Assembly (NCBI GenBank): GCA_018268695.1
Contig: JAFDWD010001121.1
Span: 1 to 64,000 of the forward strand
Reading direction: 5' to 3'
From: Actinomycetota bacterium
Lineage (GTDB): Bacteria; Actinomycetota; Thermoleophilia; Solirubrobacterales; 70-9
DNA length: 64,000 bases
Position 1 is the first letter of the stretch. Each line of letters opens with the position of its first letter. The notes beneath the pieces are model-generated. The model did not search any database. It was not told the DNA's origin and saw only the letters and a list, made by a program, of their open reading frames with translations. Positions 41,512 to 48,970 of the stretch are shown here, in pieces. The translations under genes and the position numbers were made by a program.

Positions 41512-43057
41512 GTGGGGAGACCTCCGCTCCGCTCGTGGCGTGCGTGCCGCCGTTTCCGTTTCCGTTCGACTTCACGACACCGAGCCCGGCACGCACCAGG
41601 CCCGCCTCACTCAGCTGCGTGCCGCGCGACACCTCGGCGACCATCTCGCCGTCGCGCATCACGAGCACCCGGTCGCAGATCAGGGCCAGCTCCTTGGCGT
41701 CGGAGGAGCAGACGAGGACGCCCGCCCCGGCCGCCGCCGCGTCGGCGATCAGCTCGAAGATCCCGGCCTTGGCGCCGACGTCGACGCCCTGGGTCGGCTC
41801 GTCCATCAGGAGCGCCTTCGGCTCGTTGCGCAGCCACTTCGCCAGCACCACCTTCTGCTGGTTGCCGCCCGAGAAGAGCTCCAGCGCCCGCTCGGGCTCG
41901 GCCGGGCGCACCGCCACCCGCTCGATCCAGCGCTCGACCTCCTGGCGCTCGGCCCGTCGGTCGAGGCGGCCCATCAGGCGCCGCAGGGGCCGCAGGCGCG
42001 GCAGGGTCATGTTCTCGCGCACGCTCATCCTCATCACCGCGCCCTCGCGCCGGCGGTCGCCGGGGACGTAGGCGACCCCGGCGGCGATCGAGCGGCGGGG
42101 GTCGGGCGGGCCGACCGCGGCGCCGTCGACCTCGAGCTCCTCGACCGTGCCGAGGCCCGCCCCGAAGAGGCTCGCCGCGACCTCCTCGCGGCCGGAGCCG
42201 AGCACCCCGGAGACGCCGAGGATCTCCCCCGCGTGCAGGTCGAGGTCGAGGCCCGCGATCGTCGGGGCGCGGATGCCCTTGGCACGCAGGACGGGCCCGC
42301 CCCGCGGCCGCGGGGTCGCCTCCTCGGCCGCCGCCAGGGCCTCGCCCGCGATCAGCCCGACCAGGTCGTCGTGGTCATAGCCGCCGCGCGGCACGTCGGC
42401 GATCAATCTGCCGTCGCGCAGGCAGACCACCCGGTCGGCGAGGTTCATCACCTCGTCGAGGCGGTGGGAGATGAAGATCACCCCGGCGCCGCGCCCGGCC
42501 ACCCGGCGCACGGCGACGAAGAGCCTCTCGACCTCCTCGCCGTGCAGGGAGGCGGTCGGCTCGTCGAGGACGAGTACGTTGCGGTCGTGCTCCCAGCCGT
42601 CGAGGGCGCGGGCGATGGCGACGATCGCGCGCTCGGCGGCGCTCAGACGGTCGACCGGGGCGCGGACGTCGAGCCGGGCGCCGAAGCCGCCGACCAGCTC
42701 CTCGGCGTGGCGGGCCTCCTCGCGCACCGGGGCCGGCATCAGCGCCCTGCGCCCCGGCCGGCGTCCCAGGTCGAGGTTCTCGATCGTCGAGAGCGTCCCC
42801 ACCAGGCCGAGGTCCTGGTGGATGAAGTGGAGCCCGGCGCGGCCCTCGGCGCCGAGCTCGATCTCGGCGCCGGGGTCCGGCTGGTGGACGCCGGCCAGGA
42901 CCTTGACCAGCGTCGACTTGCCCGACCCGTTCTGGCCGACCAGGGCGACGATTTCCCCCGAGGCGACCTCGAGGGAGACGTCGTCGAGCGCCTTCAGGCC
43001 GGGGAAGGTCTTGGAGAGTCCCCTGACCTGGAGGAGTGAGTCAGCCCTCGATGTCAA
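41504..43057 (-). CDS. Ribose-type (RbsA) duplicated ABC ATPase
   Basis: A 517-residue protein with two ABC modules. Module 1: Walker A GQNGSGKST near 39-47, a relaxed signature LSAAERAIV, and Walker B VLVLDEPTASL. Module 2: Walker A region GVLGSGREEV lacking the lysine (normal for RbsA), signature LFSGGNQQKVVLAKWL, and Walker B LLMDEPTQGVDVG. The TTG start at 43057 is supported by GGAGAGG 8 nt upstream; an ATG at 43064 is out of frame. The promoter with the B-type operator is 70-100 nt upstream. Likely energises uptake for both orphan binding lipoproteins. Confidence 0.92.
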   Translation of the reverse strand: MTSRADSLLQVRGLSKTFPGLKALDDVSLEVASGEIVALVGQNGSGKSTLVKVLAGVHQPDPGAEIELGAEGRAGLHFIHQDLGLVGTLSTIENLDLGRRPGRRALMPAPVREEARHAEELVGGFGARLDVRAPVDRLSAAERAIVAIARALDGWEHDRNVLVLDEPTASLHGEEVERLFVAVRRVAGRGAGVIFISHRLDEVMNLADRVVCLRDGRLIADVPRGGYDHDDLVGLIAGEALAAAEEATPRPRGGPVLRAKGIRAPTIAGLDLDLHAGEILGVSGVLGSGREEVAASLFGAGLGTVEELEVDGAAVGPPDPRRSIAAGVAYVPGDRRREGAVMRMSVRENMTLPRLRPLRRLMGRLDRRAERQEVERWIERVAVRPAEPERALELFSGGNQQKVVLAKWLRNEPKALLMDEPTQGVDVGAKAGIFELIADAAAAGAGVLVCSSDAKELALICDRVLVMRDGEMVAEVSRGTQLSEAGLVRAGLGVVKSNGNGNGGTHATSGAEVSPHA

Positions 43058-43125
43058 CCCGCATGCCTCTCCTCGGTGGTGTTTTCGGGGCGTCTCCGGG
43101 AACCCAGACCCGGCGACATCGCGCG

Positions 43126-43158
43126 ACTATATGACGCTAGTGTCGATTTGTCAACACT
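43126..43158 (-). promoter_or_regulatory. Promoter of the RbsA/RbsC-type operon with 18-mer element B3
   Basis: TGTCGATTTGTCAACACT at 43141-43158. On the minus strand it supplies -35 TTGACA (43154-43149); after a 17-nt spacer comes -10 TATAGT (43131-43126). The element overlaps the last codons of the dienelactone hydrolase gene. Confidence 0.78.
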
Positions 43159-43901
43159 CGTGCCGTATTAGAGGAGCCGAGGGTGCTGTCGAACAAGGCT
43201 GCCGTGTTCGCCCAGGCCAGTCGGTGCGCCCGCTCGTTTGCCTCTCCGGGGGTGTAGGAGAAGCCGTGGGTCGCATGTGGGTGGTATTCGTAGACCGTCG
43301 GGTCGGGTCGTTCGCAAAGGGCCTCGAACAGACGCCGGTACTCGGCCGGGTGAGTGAGATCGCGGGCCGGGCGGGCGACCTGGACCGGGCCTCGGATCGA
43401 GCGTGCGAGGCCGAACTCGTCCATCGTCTGGCCGCCGAAATCCGCCTTTGACATCAGGCCGATCCCTGGCACCTCGAGCGGCGCCTCCGAGTAGATGGTC
43501 GGGTTATAGGACGCGACCGCCTCCAGGCGCTGATCACCGCCGGCGTGCAGCAGCGCGACCCGACCGCCGAAACACCATCCGAGCGCCGCGATCCGATCCA
43601 GCCCGAGGCCGCGCAGATGGTCGACGATCTCAGTCAGGTCGGCGATCATCTGCCCGTCCTCACAGCGCTTCGATCGCGCCAGCATCTCGCCGACGCCGCC
43701 GACCGCCGCATCGCCGTCGTAGGGATCCCAGACGACCGCGGTCAGGCCGCCGAGAGCAAGCTCGGCGGCGAAGCCTCGCATCGCGTCGTCGATGCCGAAG
43801 ATGGTCGGGTAGAGCAGCACGCCCGCGTCGCCCTTGCTTTCGGGATGGGCCATATGCAGGCGCAGGCGACCGAGCCTGACATCCTCCGTCCGCACAGTCA
43901 T
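43137..43901 (-). CDS. Dienelactone hydrolase family protein
   Basis: A 254-residue alpha/beta hydrolase of the DLH family: nucleophile cysteine in LGWCFGGRVAL, acidic residue region, and H in HPHATHGFSYTP. DLH opens dienelactones from ortho-cleavage of chlorocatechols, and relatives hydrolyse other lactones or esters. Its last six codons (V-L-T-N-R-H) coincide with the B-type operator and -35 box of the following ABC operon. The ATG overlaps the dehydrogenase stop (43898-43901). Confidence 0.9.
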   Translation of the reverse strand: MTVRTEDVRLGRLRLHMAHPESKGDAGVLLYPTIFGIDDAMRGFAAELALGGLTAVVWDPYDGDAAVGGVGEMLARSKRCEDGQMIADLTEIVDHLRGLGLDRIAALGWCFGGRVALLHAGGDQRLEAVASYNPTIYSEAPLEVPGIGLMSKADFGGQTMDEFGLARSIRGPVQVARPARDLTHPAEYRRLFEALCERPDPTVYEYHPHATHGFSYTPGEANERAHRLAWANTAALFDSTLGSSNTARVLTNRH

Positions 43902-44785
43902 CGGACCGCCGCCCGGGACCGAAGAAAGAGGGCCAGCCGGGCCGGATCACTCTCGTCGCCGCCGGCCTCGCCGACTTCATCGAACAGCCCTTTGACCTTG
44001 TCGGCAAGCGGCACCTGGGCCCCCACCGCACTTGCCGCGGCGGTGATCTGGTCGAGGTTCTCGCGGGCGTCGGCAATCGTCACCAGCTTTCCCTCGAACT
44101 GGCCGGCGGCGATCAGCGGGGCCCTGACCTGGAATTGGCCCGAGGTCGCCGCCGGGCTGTTCGACAGCAGCTCGGCGACCTGGACCAGGTCGAGGCCGAG
44201 CGATTGGGCGAAGGCCATCGCCTCCCCCGCCGCCGCCACGTGGGCGAGGACGAGGAGGTTGGCGACGTACTTCATCTTCGTCCCGCTCCCGAGCTCACCG
44301 ACATAGTGGGCCCCGGGCGAGATCTCCGCGAGCAGACCCGCGACGCGCTCGTAGGCGGCACGCTCACCGCTCGCGAAGATCGCCGATGCGCCCTTGGCGA
44401 CCATCTGCGGCGTGCCGCTGATCGGGCAGTCGAGAAGCAGGCCGCCCCGTTCGGCGAGGAGGCCGTGCAGGCGCTGCTTCTCGGCGATCTCGGCGGTGCT
44501 CAGATCGACGACCAGGGTCGCCTCGCCGGCACCGGCGACGACTCCGGCGGGGCCGTCGAAGGCCGAGCCGATCGCATCGCCCGGAAGACAGGTGAAGACC
44601 ACCTCGGCGGCTTCGGCCACCGCCCGTGGGGAACCGTCGCCGGGAACCTGCGCCCCCTTCTCGACCAGTTCCTGGATCCGGCCGCGGTCGCAGCAGACGA
44701 GGCGACGACCAGCCTCGAGGAGGATCGAGGCGACGACCGAGCCAAGGCGTCCCAAGCCGATGAAGCCGATCGGAGCTTCGCCCAC
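43898..44785 (-). CDS. 3-hydroxyisobutyrate-dehydrogenase family NAD(P) oxidoreductase
   Basis: A 295-residue beta-hydroxyacid dehydrogenase: N-terminal IGFIGLGRLGSVVASILLEAG coenzyme motif, DLSTAEIAEKQ, DCPISGTPQMVAKGA substrate segment, and catalytic lysine in GSGTKMKYVANLLVLAH. It oxidises a beta-hydroxy acid, for example tartronate semialdehyde reductase or HIBADH-like. The GTG at 44785 has GGAG 8 nt upstream; the longer frame crosses the D-type operator. Operon with dienelactone hydrolase. Confidence 0.88.
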   Translation of the reverse strand: MGEAPIGFIGLGRLGSVVASILLEAGRRLVCCDRGRIQELVEKGAQVPGDGSPRAVAEAAEVVFTCLPGDAIGSAFDGPAGVVAGAGEATLVVDLSTAEIAEKQRLHGLLAERGGLLLDCPISGTPQMVAKGASAIFASGERAAYERVAGLLAEISPGAHYVGELGSGTKMKYVANLLVLAHVAAAGEAMAFAQSLGLDLVQVAELLSNSPAATSGQFQVRAPLIAAGQFEGKLVTIADARENLDQITAAASAVGAQVPLADKVKGLFDEVGEAGGDESDPARLALFLRSRAAVR

Positions 44786-44839
44786 AGAACACTCTCCTTC
44801 CGACGAAGTTAGTGGGCGTCGTACCCTAGATATTTCATC

Positions 44840-44862
44840 ATCCAATGTCAATTGGATATATT
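44840..44862. promoter_or_regulatory. D-type element 6, palindromic, with leaderless promoter for the cupin gene
   Basis: ATCCAAT (44840-44846) and ATTGGAT (44851-44857) form a perfect 7-bp inverted repeat. The right arm continues as ATTGGATATAT, and TATATT (44857-44862) ends 6 nt before the cupin ATG at 44869. It lies between divergent operons. Confidence 0.65.
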
Positions 44863-44868
44863 TGTAAT

Positions 44869-45210
44869 ATGCGGCACGCCAACGTCGAGGCTCTGGCCAG
44901 CACCGAAGCTCGGAACGGTGTGGTGCGACGGTCGTTCAGCGGCGGGCGGACGACGCTCGCCTTCACCACCCTGGCCCCCGGCCACACTCCGCAGCCCCAT
45001 GCCCACGAGCATGAGCAGATCGTCTACATAATTTCCGGGCGCGCACGCTTCACGGTCGGTGACGAGGCGATCGAAGCCGGGCCTGGGACGCTGATCGAGG
45101 TTCCGCCCGGCGTCGAGCACTTCGCCGAGACGATCGGCGACGAGCCCTGCCTCGACCTAAGCGTCTTCGCCCCCCGCCGCGAGGACTACGCCGCCGAGGC
45201 GGAAGCCTGA
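44869..45210 (+). CDS. Small cupin-domain protein
   Basis: A 113-residue single cupin: metal-ligand pattern HTPQPHAHEHEQIVYIISGRARF (H-x-H-x-E) and PPGVEHFAET (distal His). Small cupins in such clusters are dioxygenases, isomerases or ligand sensors; specificity is unknown. It appears leaderless (-10 box TATATT, 6 nt, ATG). First gene of the plus-strand operon cupin - aldolase - Dabb - BNR protein, divergent from the dehydrogenase/DLH operon. Confidence 0.85.
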   Translation: MRHANVEALASTEARNGVVRRSFSGGRTTLAFTTLAPGHTPQPHAHEHEQIVYIISGRARFTVGDEAIEAGPGTLIEVPPGVEHFAETIGDEPCLDLSVFAPRREDYAAEAEA

Positions 45211-45217
45211 ACTCGTC

Positions 45218-45961
45218 GTGGCCTTGGGCAATCGCCTACGCGGCGGCGAGAAGCTGGTCGGCAGCTTCGTCAAGAGCGATGACCCCAACGTCGCCGAGGC
45301 GATGGCGGCCGCGGGCTTCGACCTGCTGATCGCCGATCTGGCCCACTCCTCGCTCGGCCTCCGCGAGGTCGAGGACATCGTCCGGGCCGCCGCGGTCCAC
45401 GGGGTCCCGGTGCTGGCGCGGATCGGGCCCGCCGATCTCGCCCTCGCCGGCCGCATCCTCGAGACCGGCGCAGCAGGGATCCAGGTCACCGACGTCGACA
45501 GTGCCGAGCTGCTCGGAGATCTGCGGGCGGCGGTCGACTTCCCGCCCCGCGGCCGGCGCGGCCTCTCCCTCTCCCACCGCGCAGGCGGTTTCGGACTTCG
45601 CCCCGCCGACGAGCTGATCGACGGCGTCGCGCTGGTCATCACCCAGCTCGAGAGCCGCGCCGGGCTCGAGCGTCTGGCCGAGCTGCTCGCCGCCCCGGCG
45701 CAACCGGATGCCTGGTTCCTCGGCCCGACCGACCTCGCCATCGACCTCGGCCACCGCGGCGATGCCGGCCACCCCGAGGTGGTCGCGGCCCTGGAGGAGG
45801 CCCTGGCCACCGTCCTCGCGGCCGGCCTGCCGGCCGGGATCTTCGTTCCCGAGGCCGCTGCCGCCCGGGCCTGGCACGCGCGCGGCGCGACGCTCCTGGC
45901 GCTCTCCTCGGACCTGACCCTGCTCGCCGCGGCCGCGCGGCGGGCCCGCGAGAACTCATGA
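45218..45961 (+). CDS. HpcH/HpaI family aldolase
   Basis: A 247-residue class II pyruvate-type aldolase: LVGSFVKSDDPNVAEAMAAAGFDLLIADLAHSSLG, the arginine in VLARIGP, AGIQVTDVDSAE, the Q-L-E glutamate region, and GPTDLAIDLGHRG. Such enzymes cleave 4-hydroxy-2-oxoacids to pyruvate (or oxaloacetate) and an aldehyde, the last step of meta-cleavage pathways. GTG start 7 nt after the cupin stop; its stop overlaps the Dabb start. Confidence 0.9.
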   Translation: MALGNRLRGGEKLVGSFVKSDDPNVAEAMAAAGFDLLIADLAHSSLGLREVEDIVRAAAVHGVPVLARIGPADLALAGRILETGAAGIQVTDVDSAELLGDLRAAVDFPPRGRRGLSLSHRAGGFGLRPADELIDGVALVITQLESRAGLERLAELLAAPAQPDAWFLGPTDLAIDLGHRGDAGHPEVVAALEEALATVLAAGLPAGIFVPEAAAARAWHARGATLLALSSDLTLLAAAARRARENS

Positions 45962-46254
45962 TCCGCCACGTCCTTCTCTTCCGCTTTCGAGTCGACCTGG
46001 CGGCGGACGAGGAGGCGGCGATCATCGCCGAGCTCAGGCGCCTCCCCTCCCTTTATCCCGCGATGCGTCGTTTCGGGTTGGGCGAGAACCTCAGCGCCCG
46101 GGACCGCACCTTCTCGCATGTGATGACCCTGGAGTTCGACCGGCGCGAGGAACTCGAGGCCTACCTGGGAAGCGCTCGCCACGAAAGTTTCGTTCAGACG
46201 AGGTTCCTGCCGAGCGTCGCCGAGCGCGTCATCGGCACCTACGAGGCCGAGTGA
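45958..46254 (+). CDS. Dabb-domain protein (copy 2)
   Basis: A 98-residue Dabb (ferredoxin-like) protein: MIRHVLLFRFRVDLAADEEAAIIAELRRLPSLYPAMRRFGLGEN and HVMTLEFDRREELEAYLGSARHESFVQTRF. The ATG overlaps the aldolase stop (ATGA, 45958-45961), so it is translationally coupled. Probably a small enzyme or chaperone of the pathway; the family has varied functions. Confidence 0.85.
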   Translation: MIRHVLLFRFRVDLAADEEAAIIAELRRLPSLYPAMRRFGLGENLSARDRTFSHVMTLEFDRREELEAYLGSARHESFVQTRFLPSVAERVIGTYEAE

Positions 46255-46289
46255 CCAACGGTCACCGCCCACTTCAGGAAGGAAGGAAG

Positions 46290-47435
46290 ATGGATCAGAT
46301 CGCGCTTGTCTCCAACGGGGGCGACAACACCTCTCGCGGCGAGGGCGCCGCGACGAGGGTGATCGTCGGCACCGTCGACGGTGTTTTCGTGCTGGAGCGA
46401 ACCAGACGCGATTGGGCGGTGGCCGCACGCGCACTGGAGGGGTGCGCGGTCGGAGGCCTTACCCAGCTCGCCTCCGGCACGCTCCTCGCCGCCACCCACG
46501 GGCTCGGTGTCGCCCGCAGCACCGACGGCGGCGCAAGCTGGGACTGGTCCAGCGAGGGCCTGCCCCAGTTCGATCTCTGGGCCGCCCGCTCGGGGATCCT
46601 GCACGGCCGCGAAGTCGCCGCCGTCGGTTCGATGCCCGCCCACCTGATGATCACCACCGACGACGGGTCGAGCTGGCGTGAGCTGCCCGCGCTGCGCGCG
46701 GTGGAGAGCTACCCAAGATGGTGCTTCCCACCACCTCCCCGGCTCGGCCACGTCAAGGAGATCGTGATCAGCGGCGACCGGCTCTTCGTCGGGATCGAGA
46801 TCGGCGCGCTGCTCTGCTCCGACGATTTCGGCGAGACCTTCCGCGACCTGAAGATCGATCCCGACCCGACCGAGTGCGACGTCCACCGGCTGGCGATCGA
46901 CCCGGCCGATCCGCGCCGGATGCGGGCCGCGGTCGGTCTCGTGGGGTTGATGCAGAGCAGCGACGGTGGCCAGACCTGGGAGCGTGATCCGGTGATCGCG
47001 GGCATGGAGTACCCGGATCCCTTCCTGCTTCACCCCGACCACCCCGAGCTCTTGTTCATGGCGGTCGGCGTCGGTTGGCCGCCGCACTGGTACGCGAGCG
47101 GCCGGGCGCAGGGGAAGATCGCCCGGAGCCGCAACGGCGGCCGCACCTGGGAACGGCTGCTCGGGGGCCTTCCCGACGGGCAACGCGCGCTTTTCAGCGC
47201 ACTCTCGATCCACGTCGACGCGGACGGGTTCGAGCTTTTCGCCGCCGACACCGACGGCCAGCTGTTCGCCAGCCGCGACGCCGGCGAGCACTGGCGGATC
47301 ATCGCCGACATCGCTCCGGTGTCGAAGGGCGAGTTCCACCGCGCGCTGGCAAAGGGACGCCCGCGGATCGCGGGCGTCGATGACATCGAGGTCAACCCGG
47401 CCGCGGCGGAGCGGTTTGCCGAGCTCGAGACCTAG
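46290..47435 (+). CDS. BNR/sortilin-like beta-propeller protein
   Basis: A 381-residue protein with repeated Asp-box motifs (S-T-D-G-G-A-S-W, T-T-D-D-G-S-S-W, S-S-D-G-G-Q-T-W, S-R-N-G-G-R-T-W, S-R-D-A-G-E-H-W) spread along its length, characteristic of BNR/Vps10-like propellers. No signal peptide, so cytoplasmic. In degradation clusters such propellers may be lactonase- or isomerase-like; the function here is unknown. The start at 46290 follows a GGAAGGAAG site. It ends directly against the convergent flavoprotein, with zero intergenic bases. Confidence 0.82.
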   Translation: MDQIALVSNGGDNTSRGEGAATRVIVGTVDGVFVLERTRRDWAVAARALEGCAVGGLTQLASGTLLAATHGLGVARSTDGGASWDWSSEGLPQFDLWAARSGILHGREVAAVGSMPAHLMITTDDGSSWRELPALRAVESYPRWCFPPPPRLGHVKEIVISGDRLFVGIEIGALLCSDDFGETFRDLKIDPDPTECDVHRLAIDPADPRRMRAAVGLVGLMQSSDGGQTWERDPVIAGMEYPDPFLLHPDHPELLFMAVGVGWPPHWYASGRAQGKIARSRNGGRTWERLLGGLPDGQRALFSALSIHVDADGFELFAADTDGQLFASRDAGEHWRIIADIAPVSKGEFHRALAKGRPRIAGVDDIEVNPAAAERFAELET

Positions 47436-48851
47436 CTAATCGGCGCCGGCTTCGGCGGCCCGCGAGACGTTCTTGTTGTGCCGCAGGCGGTTGTCCGGAT
47501 CCCACTCGCGCTTCAGGGCGACGATCCTGTCCCACTTCTCGGCGGGGCCGTAGATCCCCCGGAGCCAGTCCGGACCGCGGTCGGCGCTCAGGTTCACGTA
47601 GGCGCTGGTCGACATGTACGGGGAGAGCGCCGCCACGGTGCCGGCGGCCCAATCCATGTAGTCACCATCGGCGTCCGGCCGATCCCACATCGCGATCGCC
47701 TCGAACAGCCACTCGGCGCCGAGACGCGAGAAGGCGGTCGCGTCCTCGTCACGGTCGAGCAACGCCCCGCCGAGCATCGGGAAGGTGATCATGCACCCGG
47801 TCGCCGGACCGCTCGGGGGCGGGGCCGCAGCCAGCCGGTCAAGTGCGATCCGGGCGACCTCCGCGCTCAGCTTCGGCACGTAGCCACCGCCGCTGTGATA
47901 GCGGCGCCCGCTCGGCTCGAAGGGATCGACCAGCGAGTTCGCCTCCACCCAGGTCGAAGGTTTGACCATGTCGGCCAGGGGCTCGGCGATCTCCCGCACC
48001 GGCCGCATCGCCGACTCGTAGTCGTCAAGCTCGCCGGTGTAGATGACCAGTGCGAGGAGGACCGGGCTCCCGATCATCTCCTCCGGTAGCCCGGGCAACG
48101 GCGGCGCGGGCAACATGACCAAGGGAATCGAGAGGTCGCGCGGTGCCTTCGTCATCGCCTCGTCGATGGCGTCGATGTAGGAGACCGCCTGATCGGCCGA
48201 GTAGACGATCACGCCGCTCATCACGTCGGGGCCGACCGGCTGGGCCTGGAGGGTGAACGAGGTTGCCACCGCGAGGTTGTGACCGGCGCCACGAAGGCCC
48301 CAGAACAACTCCGGAGATGAGCTTGCGGAGACGGTCAGCTTGCGGCCGTCCACGGTGACGACCTCGACCGAGATCAGGTTGTCGACGGTCGCCCCGTAGC
48401 GACGGGTGAGGTGGCCGATGCCGCCGCCCAGGGTGAGGCCGCCGGCACCAGTCTCGCTCACGGTGCCGGCGGGGACGACGAGGCCGTGCAGCTGCGTCGC
48501 CGCGTCCATCTCACCGAGAAGCACGCCGCCCTCGATCGTCACCTGGGCGCTGCGCGGATCGACTTCGATCCGCTTCATCAGCGAGAGGTCGACGACCAGA
48601 GCGCCGTCGGCCATCGCCGTACAGTCGACCCCGTGTCCGCCGCCGCGCACCGCGATCGAGAGGTCTTCGGCTGCCGCCAACCGCACGGCCGCGACGACGT
48701 CATCGGCATCGGTGGCCCGCGTGATCAGCGCCGGTCGCTGGTCGTCCCGCCGCGAATTCCAGATTTGGCGAGCCTCCTCGTAGCCGCCATCGCCGGGACG
48801 GAAGACGGAACCCTTGAACGAGGTCGAGAATTCGCCGCTGCTGGGGGTCAT
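47436..48851 (-). CDS. BBE-type FAD-linked oxidoreductase (copy 1)
   Basis: A 471-residue berberine-bridge-enzyme-like flavoprotein. The PP-loop/FAD domain has the histidine that is the usual 8-alpha covalent attachment site (VRGGGHGVDC), then GAGGLTLGGGIGHLTRRYG. The C-terminal BBE segment is YVNLSADRGPDWLRGIYG and REWDPDNRLRHNKNV. The second covalent cysteine position is not present, so a singly linked FAD is expected. It oxidises alcohols, sugars or reduced rings with oxygen. Transcribed toward binding lipoprotein copy 2's terminator region from its own start. Confidence 0.88.
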   Translation of the reverse strand: MTPSSGEFSTSFKGSVFRPGDGGYEEARQIWNSRRDDQRPALITRATDADDVVAAVRLAAAEDLSIAVRGGGHGVDCTAMADGALVVDLSLMKRIEVDPRSAQVTIEGGVLLGEMDAATQLHGLVVPAGTVSETGAGGLTLGGGIGHLTRRYGATVDNLISVEVVTVDGRKLTVSASSSPELFWGLRGAGHNLAVATSFTLQAQPVGPDVMSGVIVYSADQAVSYIDAIDEAMTKAPRDLSIPLVMLPAPPLPGLPEEMIGSPVLLALVIYTGELDDYESAMRPVREIAEPLADMVKPSTWVEANSLVDPFEPSGRRYHSGGGYVPKLSAEVARIALDRLAAAPPPSGPATGCMITFPMLGGALLDRDEDATAFSRLGAEWLFEAIAMWDRPDADGDYMDWAAGTVAALSPYMSTSAYVNLSADRGPDWLRGIYGPAEKWDRIVALKREWDPDNRLRHNKNVSRAAEAGAD

Positions 48852-48920
48852 GGGGTCACGCTTTCTACGCCTGAGTCAGGCACTTCTGTCGGTGGTCGAG
48901 GGCACGTACGACCGGCACAA

Positions 48921-48960
48921 GGTGGACTCCGGGCACCGCCTCCGGTGCCTGGAGTCCACC
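48921..48960 (-). terminator. 18-bp hairpin downstream of binding lipoprotein copy 2
   Basis: 48921-48938 pairs with 48943-48960 (one G-U) around a 4-nt loop, 10 nt after the minus-strand stop at 48971. Very stable stem without a T tract. Confidence 0.7.
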
Positions 48961-48970
48961 CGCGCCGACC

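Noticed and set aside
40450..42474. 674-codon plus-strand open frame opposite the ABC ATPase/permease
   Set aside because: Low-complexity Arg/Pro-rich translation with no domain; antisense shadow.
43062..43064. ATG just upstream of the RbsA-type gene as its start
   Set aside because: Not in frame; it opens a short frame ending within a few codons. The TTG at 43057 has the ribosome site.
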